Source of the DNA: Rana temporaria
Taxonomy: Eukaryota; Chordata; Amphibia; Anura; Ranidae
Length of the DNA: 64,000 nt
Direction of reading: 5' to 3'
Assembly (NCBI RefSeq): GCF_905171775.1
Contig: NC_053494.1
Span: 47,339,981-47,403,980, forward strand
The position numbers and the translations under genes were made by a program. Shown here one piece after another: positions 44,870 to 56,575 of this stretch. Each line of letters begins with the position of its first letter. Within the stretch, counting starts at the first letter, position 1. The notes under the pieces were generated by a model, which was not told the DNA's origin, did no database searches, and saw only the letters and a program-made list of their open reading frames with translations.

Positions 44870-45567
44870 TTAACCACTTCAATACAGGGCTTTAATACCC
44901 ACCTCCATACCGGGCCTATTCTGGAACTTCTCTCTAACATGTACAAATCACCATTCTTTTGCTAGAATTTTTTTTTAGCAGACACCCTAGGGAATAAAAT
45001 GGCGGTCATTGCAACTTTTTATCTTGCACGGTATTTGCGCAATCATTTTTCAAACGCCTTTTTTTTGTGAAAAAAAAAAATGGTTTCATGAATTAAAAAA
45101 TAACAAATAAGTAAAGTTATAAGTAATTTTTTTGTAAAATATGAAAGATAATGTTACGCCAAGTAAATAGATACCTAACATGTCATGCTTTAAAATTGCG
45201 CACACTCATGGAATGGCACCAAACTTTGTTACTTAAAAATCTCCATAGGCAACGCTTTAAATTTTTTACAGGTTACCAGTTTAGTGTTACAGAGGCACTA
45301 CAGTTCTAGAATTGTTGCACGCGCTCTAATGCACGCGGCGACACCTCACATGTGTGGTTTGAACGTCATTTACATACGTGGGTGGGACTTACATGTGCGT
45401 TCGCTTCTGAGCGCGAGCTACCGGGGACAGGGGCGTTTTTTTTTTATACCCCCCATCCAGCGCACGGCGATCATCTCTCCAGGCCCCCGATGGCACGGGA
45501 GAGCCTGAAGAAGCACCGGATGGCGGCGGGAGGGGGAGAATGTCCCCTCCCGCCGCCTATAAGAACG

Positions 45568-47475
45568 ATCAAGCGGTTCCTTCGGGCAATCAGGCATTTA
45601 TATGCAGCTCCATCTTCCTCTATCAAAACACCTTTTGCGACCTCTGCCTCCTTTCCTATTTCGAATGGGACTAGGCAGGGCTGTCCACTTTCTCCACTGC
45701 TCTTCGCCCTGTGTATCGAACCCCTGGCGGCCCAGATCCGACGGGATCCCAACGTCACTGGCGTAATGGTCAGAGGACGCGAATTTAAAATATCATTGTT
45801 TGCGGATGACGTTCTCCTCACCCTAACACGCCCGCATATCACCCTCCCCAACCTTCACAAACTTCTTGAGGAATATGGGTCCCTATCAGGATATAAGGTT
45901 AATCCAGCTAAATCGGAAGCCCTTCCACTTAATCTCCCCCCTGCAGAAGTGCACCGCCTATCGGAAAACTTCTCATATACGTGGAAGTCCCATGCCATTA
46001 AATATTTGGGGGTATTTCTCACTCCCCGATATGACTCTCTCTATGATGCTAACTTCAGACCCCTGTTTGCATCTATAAGATCCCTATTGGCCAAATGGAG
46101 ACATTACCCGTTGTCCTGGTTTGGACGCATTGCCTCGGTCAAGATGAATGTACTACCTAAACTGTTGTACCACTTCATGACCCTCCCGGTGCCCATCCCG
46201 TCCGCCCAGCTTGGGAAGCTCCAGACCGACCTCCTAGACTTTGCGGGGAATTACAAACAGCACAGAATAGCACGCTCCATTATGTGTGCCTCCCGAAAGG
46301 ACGGGGGTCTGGCCTTCCCACACCTCCAGCGCTACTATTATGCAGCACAACTAAGGGCTATAGCTTCCTGGGTTACCCTTCCGGCCTATAATCGCTGGAC
46401 TCAAATAGATAAAATTTGGATAGCCCCCATCCACCCAAACAATTTATTGTGGAACACTAATGCAGATGTCCCCTCCACCGCCCTGCTGCATACCATGAGC
46501 CTCTTACGCACTATTTGGAGACGACTAAATCGCAACACCCCCCTACAATCTGAGGCCTCTTTGGTAACAGCTTTTCTTTACAACCCTAAACTACCCGACA
46601 GCTTAACCTCCCAGATGATTTCCCCCTGGCTGCAGAGGAATCTCTTTCACTATGGACATCTGGTGAATCCAGTTTCTAGGACCTTGCTGCCATTCGACGA
46701 ACTTAGGACTAAACATGAACTCCCTCTAGGCGCCTTTTTCGGTTACCTCCAAATCAGACACTACGCTCTTACCATCACCCAATTCTCTAAGCTATCCCCA
46801 TTTGAACGCTTAATTTTATCAGGGCCTACACAGAAAGGGCTCACCTCGGACATATATAAGCTTTTGAATTTCTATGATATGGCCATCCGGGGGAAACATA
46901 GCTATATGCGTAAATGGGAGGAACACATTGGAGAGGAGCTAACCCCTGAACAATGGGCTACCATATGGTCTTGGGCAGCCAAGAGTTCTCTGTGTACGCT
47001 CTACAAAGAGAACACATATAAAGTACTTTTCCACTGGTACCTGACTCCGTCACGTCTGCATGCTATCTTTCTGCCGGCCTCGGATCGCTGCTGGAGATGT
47101 CTCCAGGACCGGGGCATGCTACTCCATGTTTACTGGAGCTGTCCACTCCTCCAACCCTATTGGCACTCGGTCCGGGGGCTGCTTCACCGGCTATTCGAGG
47201 TAGATATCCCTCTCTCCCCTATGTTCTTTTTACTGGGCCTCCTCCCTCCTAAACTATCCACACTAGCTAAAAAGTTGGCCACACAAATTTTAACAGCAGC
47301 CAGATGTCTAGTAGCCCTTTACTGGAAACAACGAAACCCCCCATCTCTATCTGACCCTTACTCCAGAATTAAAGATGTGGAGGTCATGGAGTCCATGACA
47401 GCTAGGCTAGCGGACCGGGTGGACCGACATTCAGCAACGTGGGAGCTGTGGCACCGGCGAATAGACCCCCCATGA
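45568..47475 (+). pseudogene. LINE ORF2 C-terminal part: reverse transcriptase and Cys-rich tail
   Basis: A continuous frame of about 635 codons from the truncation point to the TGA at 47473-47475 encodes a reverse transcriptase of the L1/Tx1 type. Visible motifs are NGTRQGCPLSPLLFALCIEP (RT motif B), the catalytic FADDVLL with FADD at 45799-45810, KYLGVFLTP, and GRIASVKMNVLPKLLY with the fixed spacing of this family. Near the end CWRC..H....C (C-x2-C-x8-H-x4-C, about 47091-47144) matches the C-terminal zinc-knuckle-like motif. There are no internal stops, so it is young. It lacks the endonuclease domain and the first RT motifs, and an apparent start codon at 45352 lies in unrelated host sequence. 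It cannot be an autonomous element. Confidence 0.85.
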
Positions 47476-47961
47476 CCTCACGAGACCCCCCCCCGTTCTG
47501 TACAACACGATCGCTTGGAGCACGGGAGGGACGCGCCCTTCTGCTTGGGTCTTTCTTATGCCCTTCCCTTGCCTTATCCTCTCCCCCCTTCTCTCCTCTT
47601 TCTTTCTCTTATTACTTTTCTTTTGCTCCTCTCTCCCCCCCCTTTTTTTTTTCTCCCCCTTTCTCTTCCTTCCCTTTGGAATAGCAGGACACGCAAATGT
47701 AAATCGCGGACCTCGATAATGGTCTGTTTTGTGCGAGAAGCCTGCGCTATAATTACTTTAGCGCTACTTCGGTCTGATACGCAGTGCTTTCCCTTATTGA
47801 CTCCTGTCTGTGGTCTGTATGTTAATTTTATACTGTGTAGACCTCCGTGTCCTTTGCAGAGCTGATGGCGAATGCTGATTCCCTTTTACTTTTGTATTGT
47901 TTTGTTCTTTTGTTTCTGTTTTAAACCCAATAAAAATTGTCAATTATAAAAAAAAAAAAAA
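45568..47961 (+). mobile_element. L1/Tx1-like LINE, 5'-truncated, with poly(A)
   Basis: This is a non-LTR retrotransposon insertion. It consists of the 3' two-thirds of ORF2, a ~470-base 3' UTR rich in C and T, AATAAA at 47929-47934, and an A-run from 47948. AAGAACG occurs before it (45561-45567) and directly after (47962-47968), a plausible 7-base target duplication. The host TTAA element reads on across the two sites. The 5' boundary may be up to ~9 bases further in. Confidence 0.82.
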
Positions 47962-48168
47962 AAGAACGTGGCGGAACCGGCCCTATGATCATTCTTACGG
48001 TGCGTAAGAAACGCCGCCGGAAGAAAATGATATGTGAATGATGCCTCTAGGTGCAGGCATCATTTAGATATCACCTCACAAAGTACAGGACGTCATATGA
48101 CATCCACCCGGGATAAGAGATCCCCTTTTTGGACGTCATATGACGGTGTGCGGTTTTGAAGTGGTTAA

Positions 48169-49033
48169 CCTGCCTGGCGGTCTTCCCGAGTCTGACACGG
48201 GGTTAGATTTTCCTGCTGCGAGCGGAAACCCCGTGTCAGACTCGGGCTTGCCTCGCTAGATCCACAGGCACAAGTTACTTACCTTGTCCCTGGATCCAGC
48301 GATGCCACCGCGCTGTGTGAGCGAGTGGGTCCTCGCTCGATTCACACAGTGCCTCCGTGTGACGCCGATCTCCGTTCCCTGCGACGTTACCACGCACGGG
48401 GACGGAGAACGGCGCCAAATTCAAAAAAGTAAACAAACACCTTACATACAGTATACTGTAATCTTATAGATTACAGTACTGTATGTAAAAAAAACACACC
48501 CCCCCTGTCCCTAGTGGTCTGTCCTGTGTCATGCATGTCATTTTATATAATAAAAACGTTTCTTTCTCCCTGCAAACTGTAGATTGTCCATAGCAACCAA
48601 AAGTGTCCCTTTATGTCAAAAATAGTTTTAGATCAGCTAAAAAACAGCGATAATAAATTATAATCACTTGCAGAATTGTGCGATAGCGATTTGTGGGGAA
48701 ATTCGTCATAAAAAAAAAAAAATAATGACAGCAACAATTCTGCAACTGAGCAAATTTCAGTGATTTTGATTTGATTACATTATTGAATAATTTTTATTAT
48801 AATTATATTATTATTTGTTATAATTATTTATAATTATTTATTATATTATAATTTATAATTTTGTTTTTAAAAAAATGTCATACCCGGGATGCCTATTAGA
48901 AGCTTGTTTGGTCAGATTTAAGTGAGTTATTTCTAAAAATTACAGACCTACAATATAAAACGCCAAATTTCCTTGCAAATAATGGTACCGCTTTTAGCAT
49001 GTTTTTTCTGACAGAATCATACCGCCAGGGAGG
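48169..49033. mobile_element. TTAA element, TIR CCTSCCTGGCGGT (copy 2)
   Basis: TTAA at 48165-48168 and 49034-49037. It begins CCTGCCTGGCGGTCTTCC and ends ATCATACCGCCAGGGAGG. It is a reverse-oriented relative of 6357-7222 over its full length. Confidence 0.8.
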
Positions 49034-49074
49034 TTAATGAAGGTACAACATTTAGCAACTTATTGCTACACTAA

Positions 49075-49549
49075 GGCCTCGTACAGACGAGGGGTTATCC
49101 GCTGGAAACGGTCCGCCGGACCGTTTCCAGCGGACATTCCTCCTCCGGATTTTGATCCGATGGCTTGTACACACCATCGGATCAAAATCCGCGCGGAAAA
49201 CATCCGCGGTCATGTGTCGCGCCGTTGCCGCGACGATGACGCGGCAACGTGCACGACGCTGGAAGGTAAACACTTCTACGCATGCGTCGAATCATTACGA
49301 CGCATGCGAGGGATGGGAGCGGACGGACTGATCCGGTGAGTCTGTACAGACGACGGATCAGTCCGCTGGACTGGATCCCAGCGGATAGATTTGTAGCATG
49401 CTACAAAATTTTTATCCGCTGGGAATCCGTCGGCTGGATTTTTATCCGCCGGGAAATGTCCGTTTGGACGTACAGACGACCGGATCTATCTGCTGGAACT
49501 GATCCGTGGATCAATCCCAGCGGATAGATCCGGTCGTCTGTACGAGGCC
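49075..49549. mobile_element. PIF/Harbinger-like MITE, GATCCGCTGG subfamily
   Basis: It begins GGCCTCGTACAGACGAGG and ends CGTCTGTACGAGGCC, flanked by TAA and TTA. The central palindrome is ACGCATGCGTCGAATCATTA (49278-49309). The arms resemble 8339-8817. Confidence 0.75.
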
Positions 49550-49823
49550 TTAGAGGTGCCTCTCTTCTCTTTTCTACCCTGTAAAAAAAATGCTTTGATA
49601 TACAAGTGCTTTGGATTACAAACATGTTTCTGGAACGAATTATGCTCACAAACAAAGGTTTTACTGTATATATTTTTAGCAATTACATTAATGTTTTTAT
49701 GGCAGAACATCTGTCATTTTTTTTTTGTATGGATAGAGTGAAGAAAGGTTAGAATCAAGTTTGTGTTTTTCATTGGTCTCTGTGTCCTCACCAGGGAAAT
49801 ATCTTCTCACTTCCTGTTCCACG

Positions 49824-50020
49824 CATGCTCAGAATCAAGTCGACGCATGCTTGGAAGCATTGAGCACGTCCTTGTGTTTCACGTCACCGCGTTCTGACAC
49901 AATCGTTTTTTTAACTGATGGTGTGTACGCACGACGGACCATCAGTCAGCTTCATCGGTTAACCGATGACAACGGTCCTTCGGACCGTTATCATCGGATG
50001 GACTGATCGTGTGTACGAGG
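49824..50020. mobile_element. Truncated PIF/Harbinger-like MITE, ACCGATCG subfamily
   Basis: Only the core (AGTCGACGCATGCTTGGAAG) and right half ending GTGTGTACGAGGCT remain, closely matching the right half of 19799-20184. Confidence 0.65.
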
Positions 50021-50096
50021 CTTTAGGATGAGAACCATTCAGAGAGTGCTTTGCATTTTCTAAATGGATGCAAAGTGTTTCTGATTGGACAAGGTT

Positions 50097-50985
50097 TAAA
50101 TTGTAAAGTCTTTATTCAACATTTGAAATTCTGGTGGGGGGTACAGAAATTAAATAGAGGAGGTTTACACAAGTTAAATTTGACATTTATATATTAACAC
50201 AATGAGAAACCAGTATAATAGAGTGTGCTCATACAATCCTTCTCTCTGTGCAGGGATGGGGTTGCAGCTCAGTGTCTACACAGAAAATAGAGGAGAAGGG
50301 AGCAGGAAGGGGAGATGGAATAAAGTGGAGAGCAGGGCAAGTTAAGTGGAAGGTAGGAAAGGTAAAAGGGAAGGCAATAAATAAGGAAGGGCTTGGGGTG
50401 AATAAGAAGAGGTGGTTTAGGGGAAAGGGGGAAGGAAGAAGGATAAGCGATAATAGATGAGGGAATAGGCAGGGTCTGCTGCACCACCCAAGAGAAAGGG
50501 ACTCACATAGTTTAAATTAGTTGAGGTTGAATTTAGCAGACCTGGTCAGACAGTAGTGACCGATATTAAGATGTCAAAGTTTCCAGGAATTGTTCTCCTC
50601 TAATTGCAATGAGAGGGCTTTCATTGCTTTTATTTTATATATTTTGGTCAGCCATAGGGATAGCATAGGAGGGATTGATTGTTTTTGGGAGAGGAATACA
50701 GGTTTTGGCCACATTAAGATGAATTAATAATGTCTTCCTATGACTGCGTTTAGGGATGTCCTGGAGATGTAGTATATGGCCAGACCTATGCCTAAGTCTG
50801 TATCTGTGAGCTTAAGAATGATGTCATGGACTTTATCCCAGAAAGGACATAGGATAAGGCAATCCCAAACATTTTGTGACAATGTTTCATCATCCTGATT
50901 GCATCGCCAACATGTGGAGATGGCAATTTTTGTGGGACAAAGTACCACCTAGTAAGCAGCTTGTTTACCTCTCACTATTTTGCCT
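50097..50985 (-). pseudogene. L1/Tx1-like LINE 3' tail
   Basis: On the minus strand, 50948-50724 encodes CWRCNQDDETL...CLILCPFWDKVHDII, the C-terminal Cys-rich segment of L1/Tx1-type ORF2, as in the LINE at 45568. The histidine of the zinc-like motif is not conserved. A purine-poor 3' UTR follows toward 50100, where AATAAA occurs on the minus strand (50111-50116). Only the last ~0.9 kb of the element remains and the frame is broken upstream. Confidence 0.65.
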
Positions 50986-51010
50986 TGGTTTCAAGTTCAA
51001 CAGTCTAGCA

Positions 51011-51470
51011 CAGTGTTTCTCAACCAGAGTGCCACAGCACCCCAGGGTTCCCCGGGGTGCTTCAACACAGTTTGCCCTGGATTAGAGGTGAAGGAAAGGA
51101 CTCTGTGTTAATGGGGGACTCTGATATGATGGCAAGACGCTGATATGGTGGTGGGACACTGTTATAGGGGTACTTTGATATGATAGAGCCTCTCCAATAC
51201 AGCAGGGACTCTGATGTGATGGAGAGAATATTATAATAGGGGAGCACTGTCATATGATGGTACTCTGATGTGATGGGGGGGGGGGGCTCTCATGTATAGA
51301 GGGGATTCTGATGTGATCGGGCCCATTGATGCTAAGGGGGCAGTTTGGTGTGATGGGAGAACTCTTACATGAAGGGGAGATCTCTGACATGAAGGGGAGC
51401 TCTGATGTGATGACGATGAAGGTACCTCTAATGTAAAGGGGAGCTTCTCATATGAAGTTAATTTCATCAA
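51011..51470. repeat. hAT-like end with degenerate GATGTGATGG minisatellite
   Basis: It begins CAGTGTTTCTCAACCAGAG, a hAT-type terminal sequence. It is followed from 51100 by degenerate 30-40-base units containing ACTCTGATGTGATGG and GGGG. A reverse terminus of the same type (GGTTGAGAATGGCTG) lies at about 59008-59023. I cannot show they belong to one element. Confidence 0.5.
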
Positions 51471-52504
51471 TTGTGTGTGCCAGACACAGGTTTTATTAAT
51501 AAATAAAAAATAAAATAAAAATTTTAGACTAAGATGCCTTGGGATTTTGCATACTTTTAAAGCACATCACAACTGCCAAAAAGTAGCAATAAAAAACAGG
51601 CCCCAGGATCTACCGTCTTCAAGAAAATCTGGAATTCCACTTTATTAACAATTGTCTCCTTGTGTGTATGGTCAGTGTAAGGAGAATGTAACTGGTCTGT
51701 TGTAAGTAAAGAGTGCTGTTTAGAAGCCAAGGAAAGGAAGCACAGTGTAACTCAGCTATGAAATTTAGTAAGAAAAATATCTGTGTGGGCTAGTATGTCC
51801 TTGACTGGGTCATTTGAACGTGGAGGGGGAAAGAAAGGGGAATCCACAAGTAATGCAATGGACAATAATATTTTCCTTCTCAAATATCTATTTATAAAAG
51901 GAAAAAAAAAAAATCTGTACACATCCAGCAGACCTTGAAGTTATTTTCTGTGGTTTCGGGTTTGCTACATTACCTTTATGTAGTATTGCCGGTTTTATCT
52001 GCCAGAGTGATAAATGGTGTTCTTGGTGAATAGCTAATGATTTATTAGATGAGGACGCACTCTATTCATCTGAGTCACAATGCAGACTTCCTCAGCCCTT
52101 TTTCTGATAAAATTCAGCGGATGCCAAAACACCTATGAATTGTACAATCTTTAAATTTTACAGTTAGAAATAACATTATGCTTGATGATGTCTTTAACTT
52201 GTGTGAAGAAATGATCCAGTGAGTGGTGAAGGTTTCCAAAAGTTATCTGTCCTGAGAACCAGACAGATTTTGACCTTTTTTTTATTATTAAAAACGATAT
52301 ATACCAAAATCTCCATCCATTGTAAGCTAAATTAATTCCTGCTTTCCCGATCAGCTTGTTACACTGATTGTTAAGTTTTGTGACACTTAAAACTAAAAAG
52401 TTGCGCTAAAAGAAAATCCCTAAACCAGCAGCTAGCATACTATTAGATATAAATGGTAATATCAAACCCCAACTAAAGTGCAGCACTCATAAACCAAAAA
52501 CAAA
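51471..52504. other. Unassigned sequence
   Basis: AT-rich sequence with no gene or repeat recognised. It may include upstream parts of the Penelope-like element. Confidence 0.4.
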
Positions 52505-52521
52505 ACTGATAATAGTCCAAA

Positions 52522-52728
52522 GTGCGTGTCTATAATAGATTGTTCATGCAAACTAAAAAAGTTGACTGGGAATTAAAGAGGCATTCATTTTTGCGCCAAT
52601 TGTTAAGATACAATGTTAAAAATGTTATCACTTGCAGTACTACTCATTTATTTTATTTACTGGAATGCCCATGTGGGTTGCAATATGTAGGACGTTCAAC
52701 AAAAAGTTTAGGCCAAATAAAAGGCTAA
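52522..52728 (+). pseudogene. Penelope-like element fragment (GIY-YIG endonuclease)
   Basis: The frame includes FYLLECPCGLQYVGRSTKSL. This matches the start of the GIY-YIG endonuclease domain of Penelope-like retroelements, where a CPCG segment precedes Y-V/I-G. The frame stops a few residues later, before the rest of the domain, and the reverse transcriptase is not visible upstream, so only a fragment remains. A candidate hammerhead core lies about 360 bases downstream on the same strand. Confidence 0.65.
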
Positions 52729-53079
52729 TATGTCAATAATATTAAAGTAGAGCTGAAGGCAAGCTATGGGTGCCCTCAGCAGGGGGGAGGAGCCAGGAGT
52801 GCCAACGGGGGACCTGAGAATGGGAGGATCGGGGCTTCTCTATGCAAAACACTTTAATAATGTGGGAAATAGATATAAAGTATAGCGTAGAAAAGTGATT
52901 CTAATTGTCATGATTTTTGATTAATAGGAGTTATTCTTTTCAGTGTGTTTATATGTAATGAATGGAATTGTTATGGGCATTATATCTGAAGTACTGCTTC
53001 AAACTGTGATTAGTGATTGGCTGCTTAATGCAGTTGACAGAAGGCTAGATAGAAGGGAGGAGCACCAGTACATTAGCTG

Positions 53080-53125
53080 CTTCTCCTGAGGAAGTCCTCA
53101 AAATGCTGAAATGCATTGGGTGAGA
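53080..53125 (+). ncRNA. Candidate hammerhead ribozyme core
   Basis: CTGAGGA (53086-53092) and GAAA (53108-53111) have the hammerhead order CUGANGA, stem II, GAAA. CTC before and GAG after could form stem I. Stem II looks weak (AGTC against GCT), so this copy may be inactive. It lies downstream of the Penelope-like fragment, where such motifs are known to occur. Confidence 0.4.
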
Positions 53126-53727
53126 CTAATGCCATGATTACACATATACATGCTTCAGGGAATGGGAGGCACAAGTCGGATCCAAGCTGTACATGTTAGT
53201 GCTGACTTAACACTTTTTAACATAGGTGCTTATTATTTGTTATAAACAATACTAAAAAGGTTTTTAAGGCTTTTCCGTTCTTGCTTTTAAAACATGAGAC
53301 TTGCCTGGAGAAGTGGAGTAGGAACGGATGAATCTGAGACCTGAGAAAGATGGACTGAGCTATATTGAAGAAATGTTGACAATAAAATGCTGATGCTTTG
53401 ATTTATTTATGCTGCAACACCCATGAGTGCCTTTCTACAGGGTTTGAATAAGTTTAGATTTAGGTTTAGATTTCTTTTAGGACATTTTACTTACTCATAG
53501 CAGTGGCTTCCCATGGGACCATTGGAATTATATACTGTATGGGTTAATGTGGGTTAAATATAAAGGGCAACTTCAACAATTTTTTTCTAACGTGTAGTGC
53601 TTTTTGGGACAGGGGTTACGGGGCAATCTTTAAGGTAGAACACAAACAGCAGCAACATTTTTTACGATAGAGAGAAATGGTTTTTACCGCTGTCCATGTC
53701 TACAGTGGAGAGATTCTCAATACTTAA

Positions 53728-54599
53728 AGTGTTGCTAAATCCAGAACCTGCATTCACAATATCTGGTCTCCCACAGTACACAGAACATGGAAATGCAATT
53801 ATATTTTCTCACCAGCAGTATATAATAGCCTTGTGACTTCTATTAATTCACTGTAAAGCTTGTAGGAGGAGGTTTCATTCTCTCCTAAACCTCTATCTGG
53901 ACATGTCTGGAGAGTGGTGATTGGCCCTGTGTTGATCACATAAACTCTCCCAAGAAAAAAAAACTCTCTGGCAATACACACCAAACTGAGCATGTCCCCT
54001 GCCTCTGTAAATATCAGTTTTTTTTTTGGAGACAGTGGAAGAAAAGGAGGATCAGAGAAGACAGGATCACACAGCCTTTATACACAATGCAAAAGATTAA
54101 CCCCTTATGCCCCGTACACACCATCACTTTATGTGATGAAAAAAAACGACATTTTCTGTGAAGTAAAAAATGACGTTTTTGAAACTTCAATTTTCAAAGA
54201 CGAAGTTGCCTACACACCATCGTTTTTCTCACAATGTTCTAGTTACGTTCACCACGTTTTTCCATTGAAGCTCGCTTCATAAGTAGCTTCTAGGCATGCG
54301 CGGGTGAAAAAACGTCGTTTTAAACAACGTTTTTGCTACACACGGTCAATTTCTGTGAAGTAAAAGTTGACGTTTTGAAAAACGACACATAAAATTGAAG
54401 CATGCTCGTTTTTTTAGAAGACATAAAACGACAGTTTCCCCCACACACGGTCAATTAAAGTGACGTTTTGAAAAACGTCATTTTTTTTCATCACATAAAG
54501 TGATGGTGTGTACGCGGCATTAGGTTCCACAGTGAGTATAACAAGCATGATTTACTGCATATACAGACTGATTTTACTCTTGTGGGGTTTAGTAACACT
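53728..54599. mobile_element. TTAA element, TIR AGTGTTRCTAAAYCC, hosting a MITE
   Basis: TTAA at 53724-53727 and 54600-54603. It begins AGTGTTGCTAAATCC and ends GGGGTTTAGTAACACT. The MITE at 54108 lies inside. Confidence 0.75.
54108..54519. mobile_element. PIF/Harbinger-like MITE, CATCACTTTATG subfamily, TSD TTA
   Basis: It begins TGCCCCGTACACACCATCAC and ends GTGATGGTGTGTACGCGGCA, with TTA on both sides (54105-54107, 54520-54522). The arms use ACGTTTTTGAAAC and AACGACGTTTT motifs. It is a close relative of 60754-61189. Confidence 0.82.
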
Positions 54600-54603
54600 T
54601 TAA

Positions 54604-54961
54604 GCTGCACATAGACTATTCTTTTTTTTTGTCGTTGGTTATCCAGTGGGCCAAACAAAAAAAATAATAATGCAATCCCTCCATCCCCACAAGTGAGATG
54701 GAAGAATCCTCCCCTGTGCCATTGTATTCTGAGGGCCTCCTCTGCTGTCAGAATACACTGATCATCAGCTGTAGCCACTGATTGGCAAACGTTCTCCAAC
54801 ATTCCTTTTTGACAGAATCTGTTTATTAGATAGACTTTTGTTAATTGGGAAAGGTCATAGATGGATCAAAATTTGGACGGTCGCTGCTGAACCAGACAAA
54901 TTTTGATCCCTCCATGGTCATTCCTACTGCTTGCTCAATAGCATGGGAAGTGAGGGGGTAA
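54604..54961. repeat. Interspersed repeat (copy 2)
   Basis: It shares CCTCCTCTGCTGTCAGAATA and adjoining sequence with 21726-22290. Here the site occupied by the MITE in copy 1 is empty. It is interrupted at its right by the Tc1-like element. Confidence 0.55.
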
Positions 54962-54963
54962 TA

Positions 54964-56573
54964 CAGGTCCTTCTCAAAAAATTTGCATATTGTGATAAAG
55001 TTCATTATTTTCTGTAATGTACTGATAAACATTAGACTTTCATATATTTTAGATTCATTACACACAACTGAAGTAGTTCAAGCCTTTTATTGTTTTAATA
55101 TTGATGATTTTGGCATACAGCTCATGAAAACCCCAAATTCCTATCTCAAAAAATTAGCATATCATGAAAAGGTTCTCTAAACAAGCTTATAACCTAATCA
55201 TCTGAATCAACTAATTAACTCTAAACACCTGCAAAAGATTCCTAAGGCTTTTAAAAACTCCCAGCCTGGTTCATTACTCCAAACCGCAATCATGGGTAAG
55301 ACTGCCGACCTGACTGCTGTCCAGAAGGCCATCATTGACACCCTCAAGCAAGAGGGTAAGACACAGAAAGAAATTTCTGAACGAATAGGCTGTTCCCAGA
55401 GTGCTGTATCAAGGCACCTCAGTGGGAAGTCTGTGGGAAGGAAAAAGTGTGGCAGAAAACGCTGCACAACGAGAAGAGGTGACGGGACCCTGAGGAAGAT
55501 TGTGGAGAAGAACCGATTCCAGACCTTGGGGGACCTGCGGAAGCAGTGGACTGAGTCTGGAGTAGAAACATCCAGAGCCACCGTGTACAGGCGTGTGCAG
55601 GAAATGGGCTACAGGTGCCGCATTCCCCAGGTCAAGCCACTTTTGAACCAGAAACAGCGGCAGAAGCACCTGACCTGGGCTACAGAGAAGCAACACTGGA
55701 CTATTGCTCAGTGGTCCAAATTACTTTTTTTCGGATGAAAGCAAATTTTGCATGTCATTTGGTAATCAAGGTGCCAGAGTCTGGAGGAAGACTGGGGAGA
55801 GGGAAATGCCAAAATGCCTGAAGTCCAGTGTCAAGTACCCACAGTCAGTGATGGTCTGGGGTGCCATGTCAGCTGCTGGTGTTGGTCCACTGTGTTTTAT
55901 AAAGGGCAGGGTGAATGCAGCTAGCTATCAGGAGATTTTGGAGCACTTCATGCTTCCATCTGCTGAAAAGCTTTATGGAGATGAAGATTTCATTTTTCAG
56001 CACGACCTGGCACCTGCTCACAGTGCAAAAACCACTGGTAAATGGTTTACTGACCATGGTATTACTGTGCTCAATTGGCCTGCCAACTCTCCTGACCTGA
56101 ACCCCATAGAGAATCTGTGGGATATTGGGAAGAGAAAGTTGAGAGACGCAAGACACAACACTCTGGATGAGCTTAAGGCCGCTACCGAAGCATCCTGGGC
56201 CTCCATAACACCTCAGCAGTGCCACAGGCTGATTGCCTCCATGCCACGCCGCATTGAAGCAGTCATTTCTGCAAAAGGATTCCCAACCAAGTATTGAGTG
56301 CATAACTGAACATAATTATTTGAAGGTTGACTTTTTTTTTATTAAAAACGCTTTTCTTTTATTGGTCGGATGAAATATGCTAATTTTTTTAGATAGGAAT
56401 TTTGGGTTTTTATGAGCTGTATGCCAAAATCATCAATATTAAAACAATAAAAGGCTTGAACTACTTCAGTTGTGTGTAATGAATCTAAAATATATGAAAG
56501 TCTAATGTTTATCAGTACATTACAGAAAATAATGAACTTTATCACAATATGCTAATTTTTGGAGAAGGACCTG
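54964..56573 (+). mobile_element. Tc1-like transposon, complete ends, TSD TA
   Basis: It begins CAGGTCCTTCTC and ends GAGAAGGACCTG between TA dinucleotides (54962-54963 and 56574-56575). The inverted repeats are 199 bases each (54964-55162 and 56375-56573) and differ at few positions. The total length of 1,610 bases is usual for Tc1 elements. The transposase inside is frameshifted. Confidence 0.92.
55292..56297 (+). pseudogene. Tc1-like transposase with a single frameshift
   Basis: The N-terminal part (55292 to about 55730) begins MGKTADLTAVQKAI. It holds the helix-turn-helix KEISERIGCSQSAVSRHL and a basic GRPR-like linker region. The catalytic part (to the stop at 56295-56297) contains FSDESKF, QHDLAPAHSA and NPIENLWD. 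These give a D-D-34-E triad of the Tc1 group; 34 residues separate the second Asp from the Glu. The two parts lie in different frames. The shift falls at or near the run of seven T at 55725-55731, just before the first catalytic Asp. The lesion inactivates this copy. Apart from it the reading frame is clean, suggesting recent activity of the family. Confidence 0.9.
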
Positions 56574-56575
56574 TA

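Larger units (their letters stand above)
44874..48164. mobile_element. TTAA element, TIR CCACTTCAA, interrupted by an L1-like LINE
   Basis: It begins CCACTTCAATACAGGGC and ends GTGTGCGGTTTTGAAGTGG, between TTAA at 44870-44873 and 48165-48168. Its own sequence is 44874-45567 and 47969-48164. The segment ACCTCACATGTGTGGTTTGA is shared, in reverse, with about 38661-38685 inside the element at 37999. Confidence 0.72.

Noticed and set aside
45352..45567. First ~72 codons of the LINE frame as part of its protein
   Set aside because: This stretch belongs to the host TTAA element; it resembles sequence around 38640-38700 and lies outside the LINE's target duplication.
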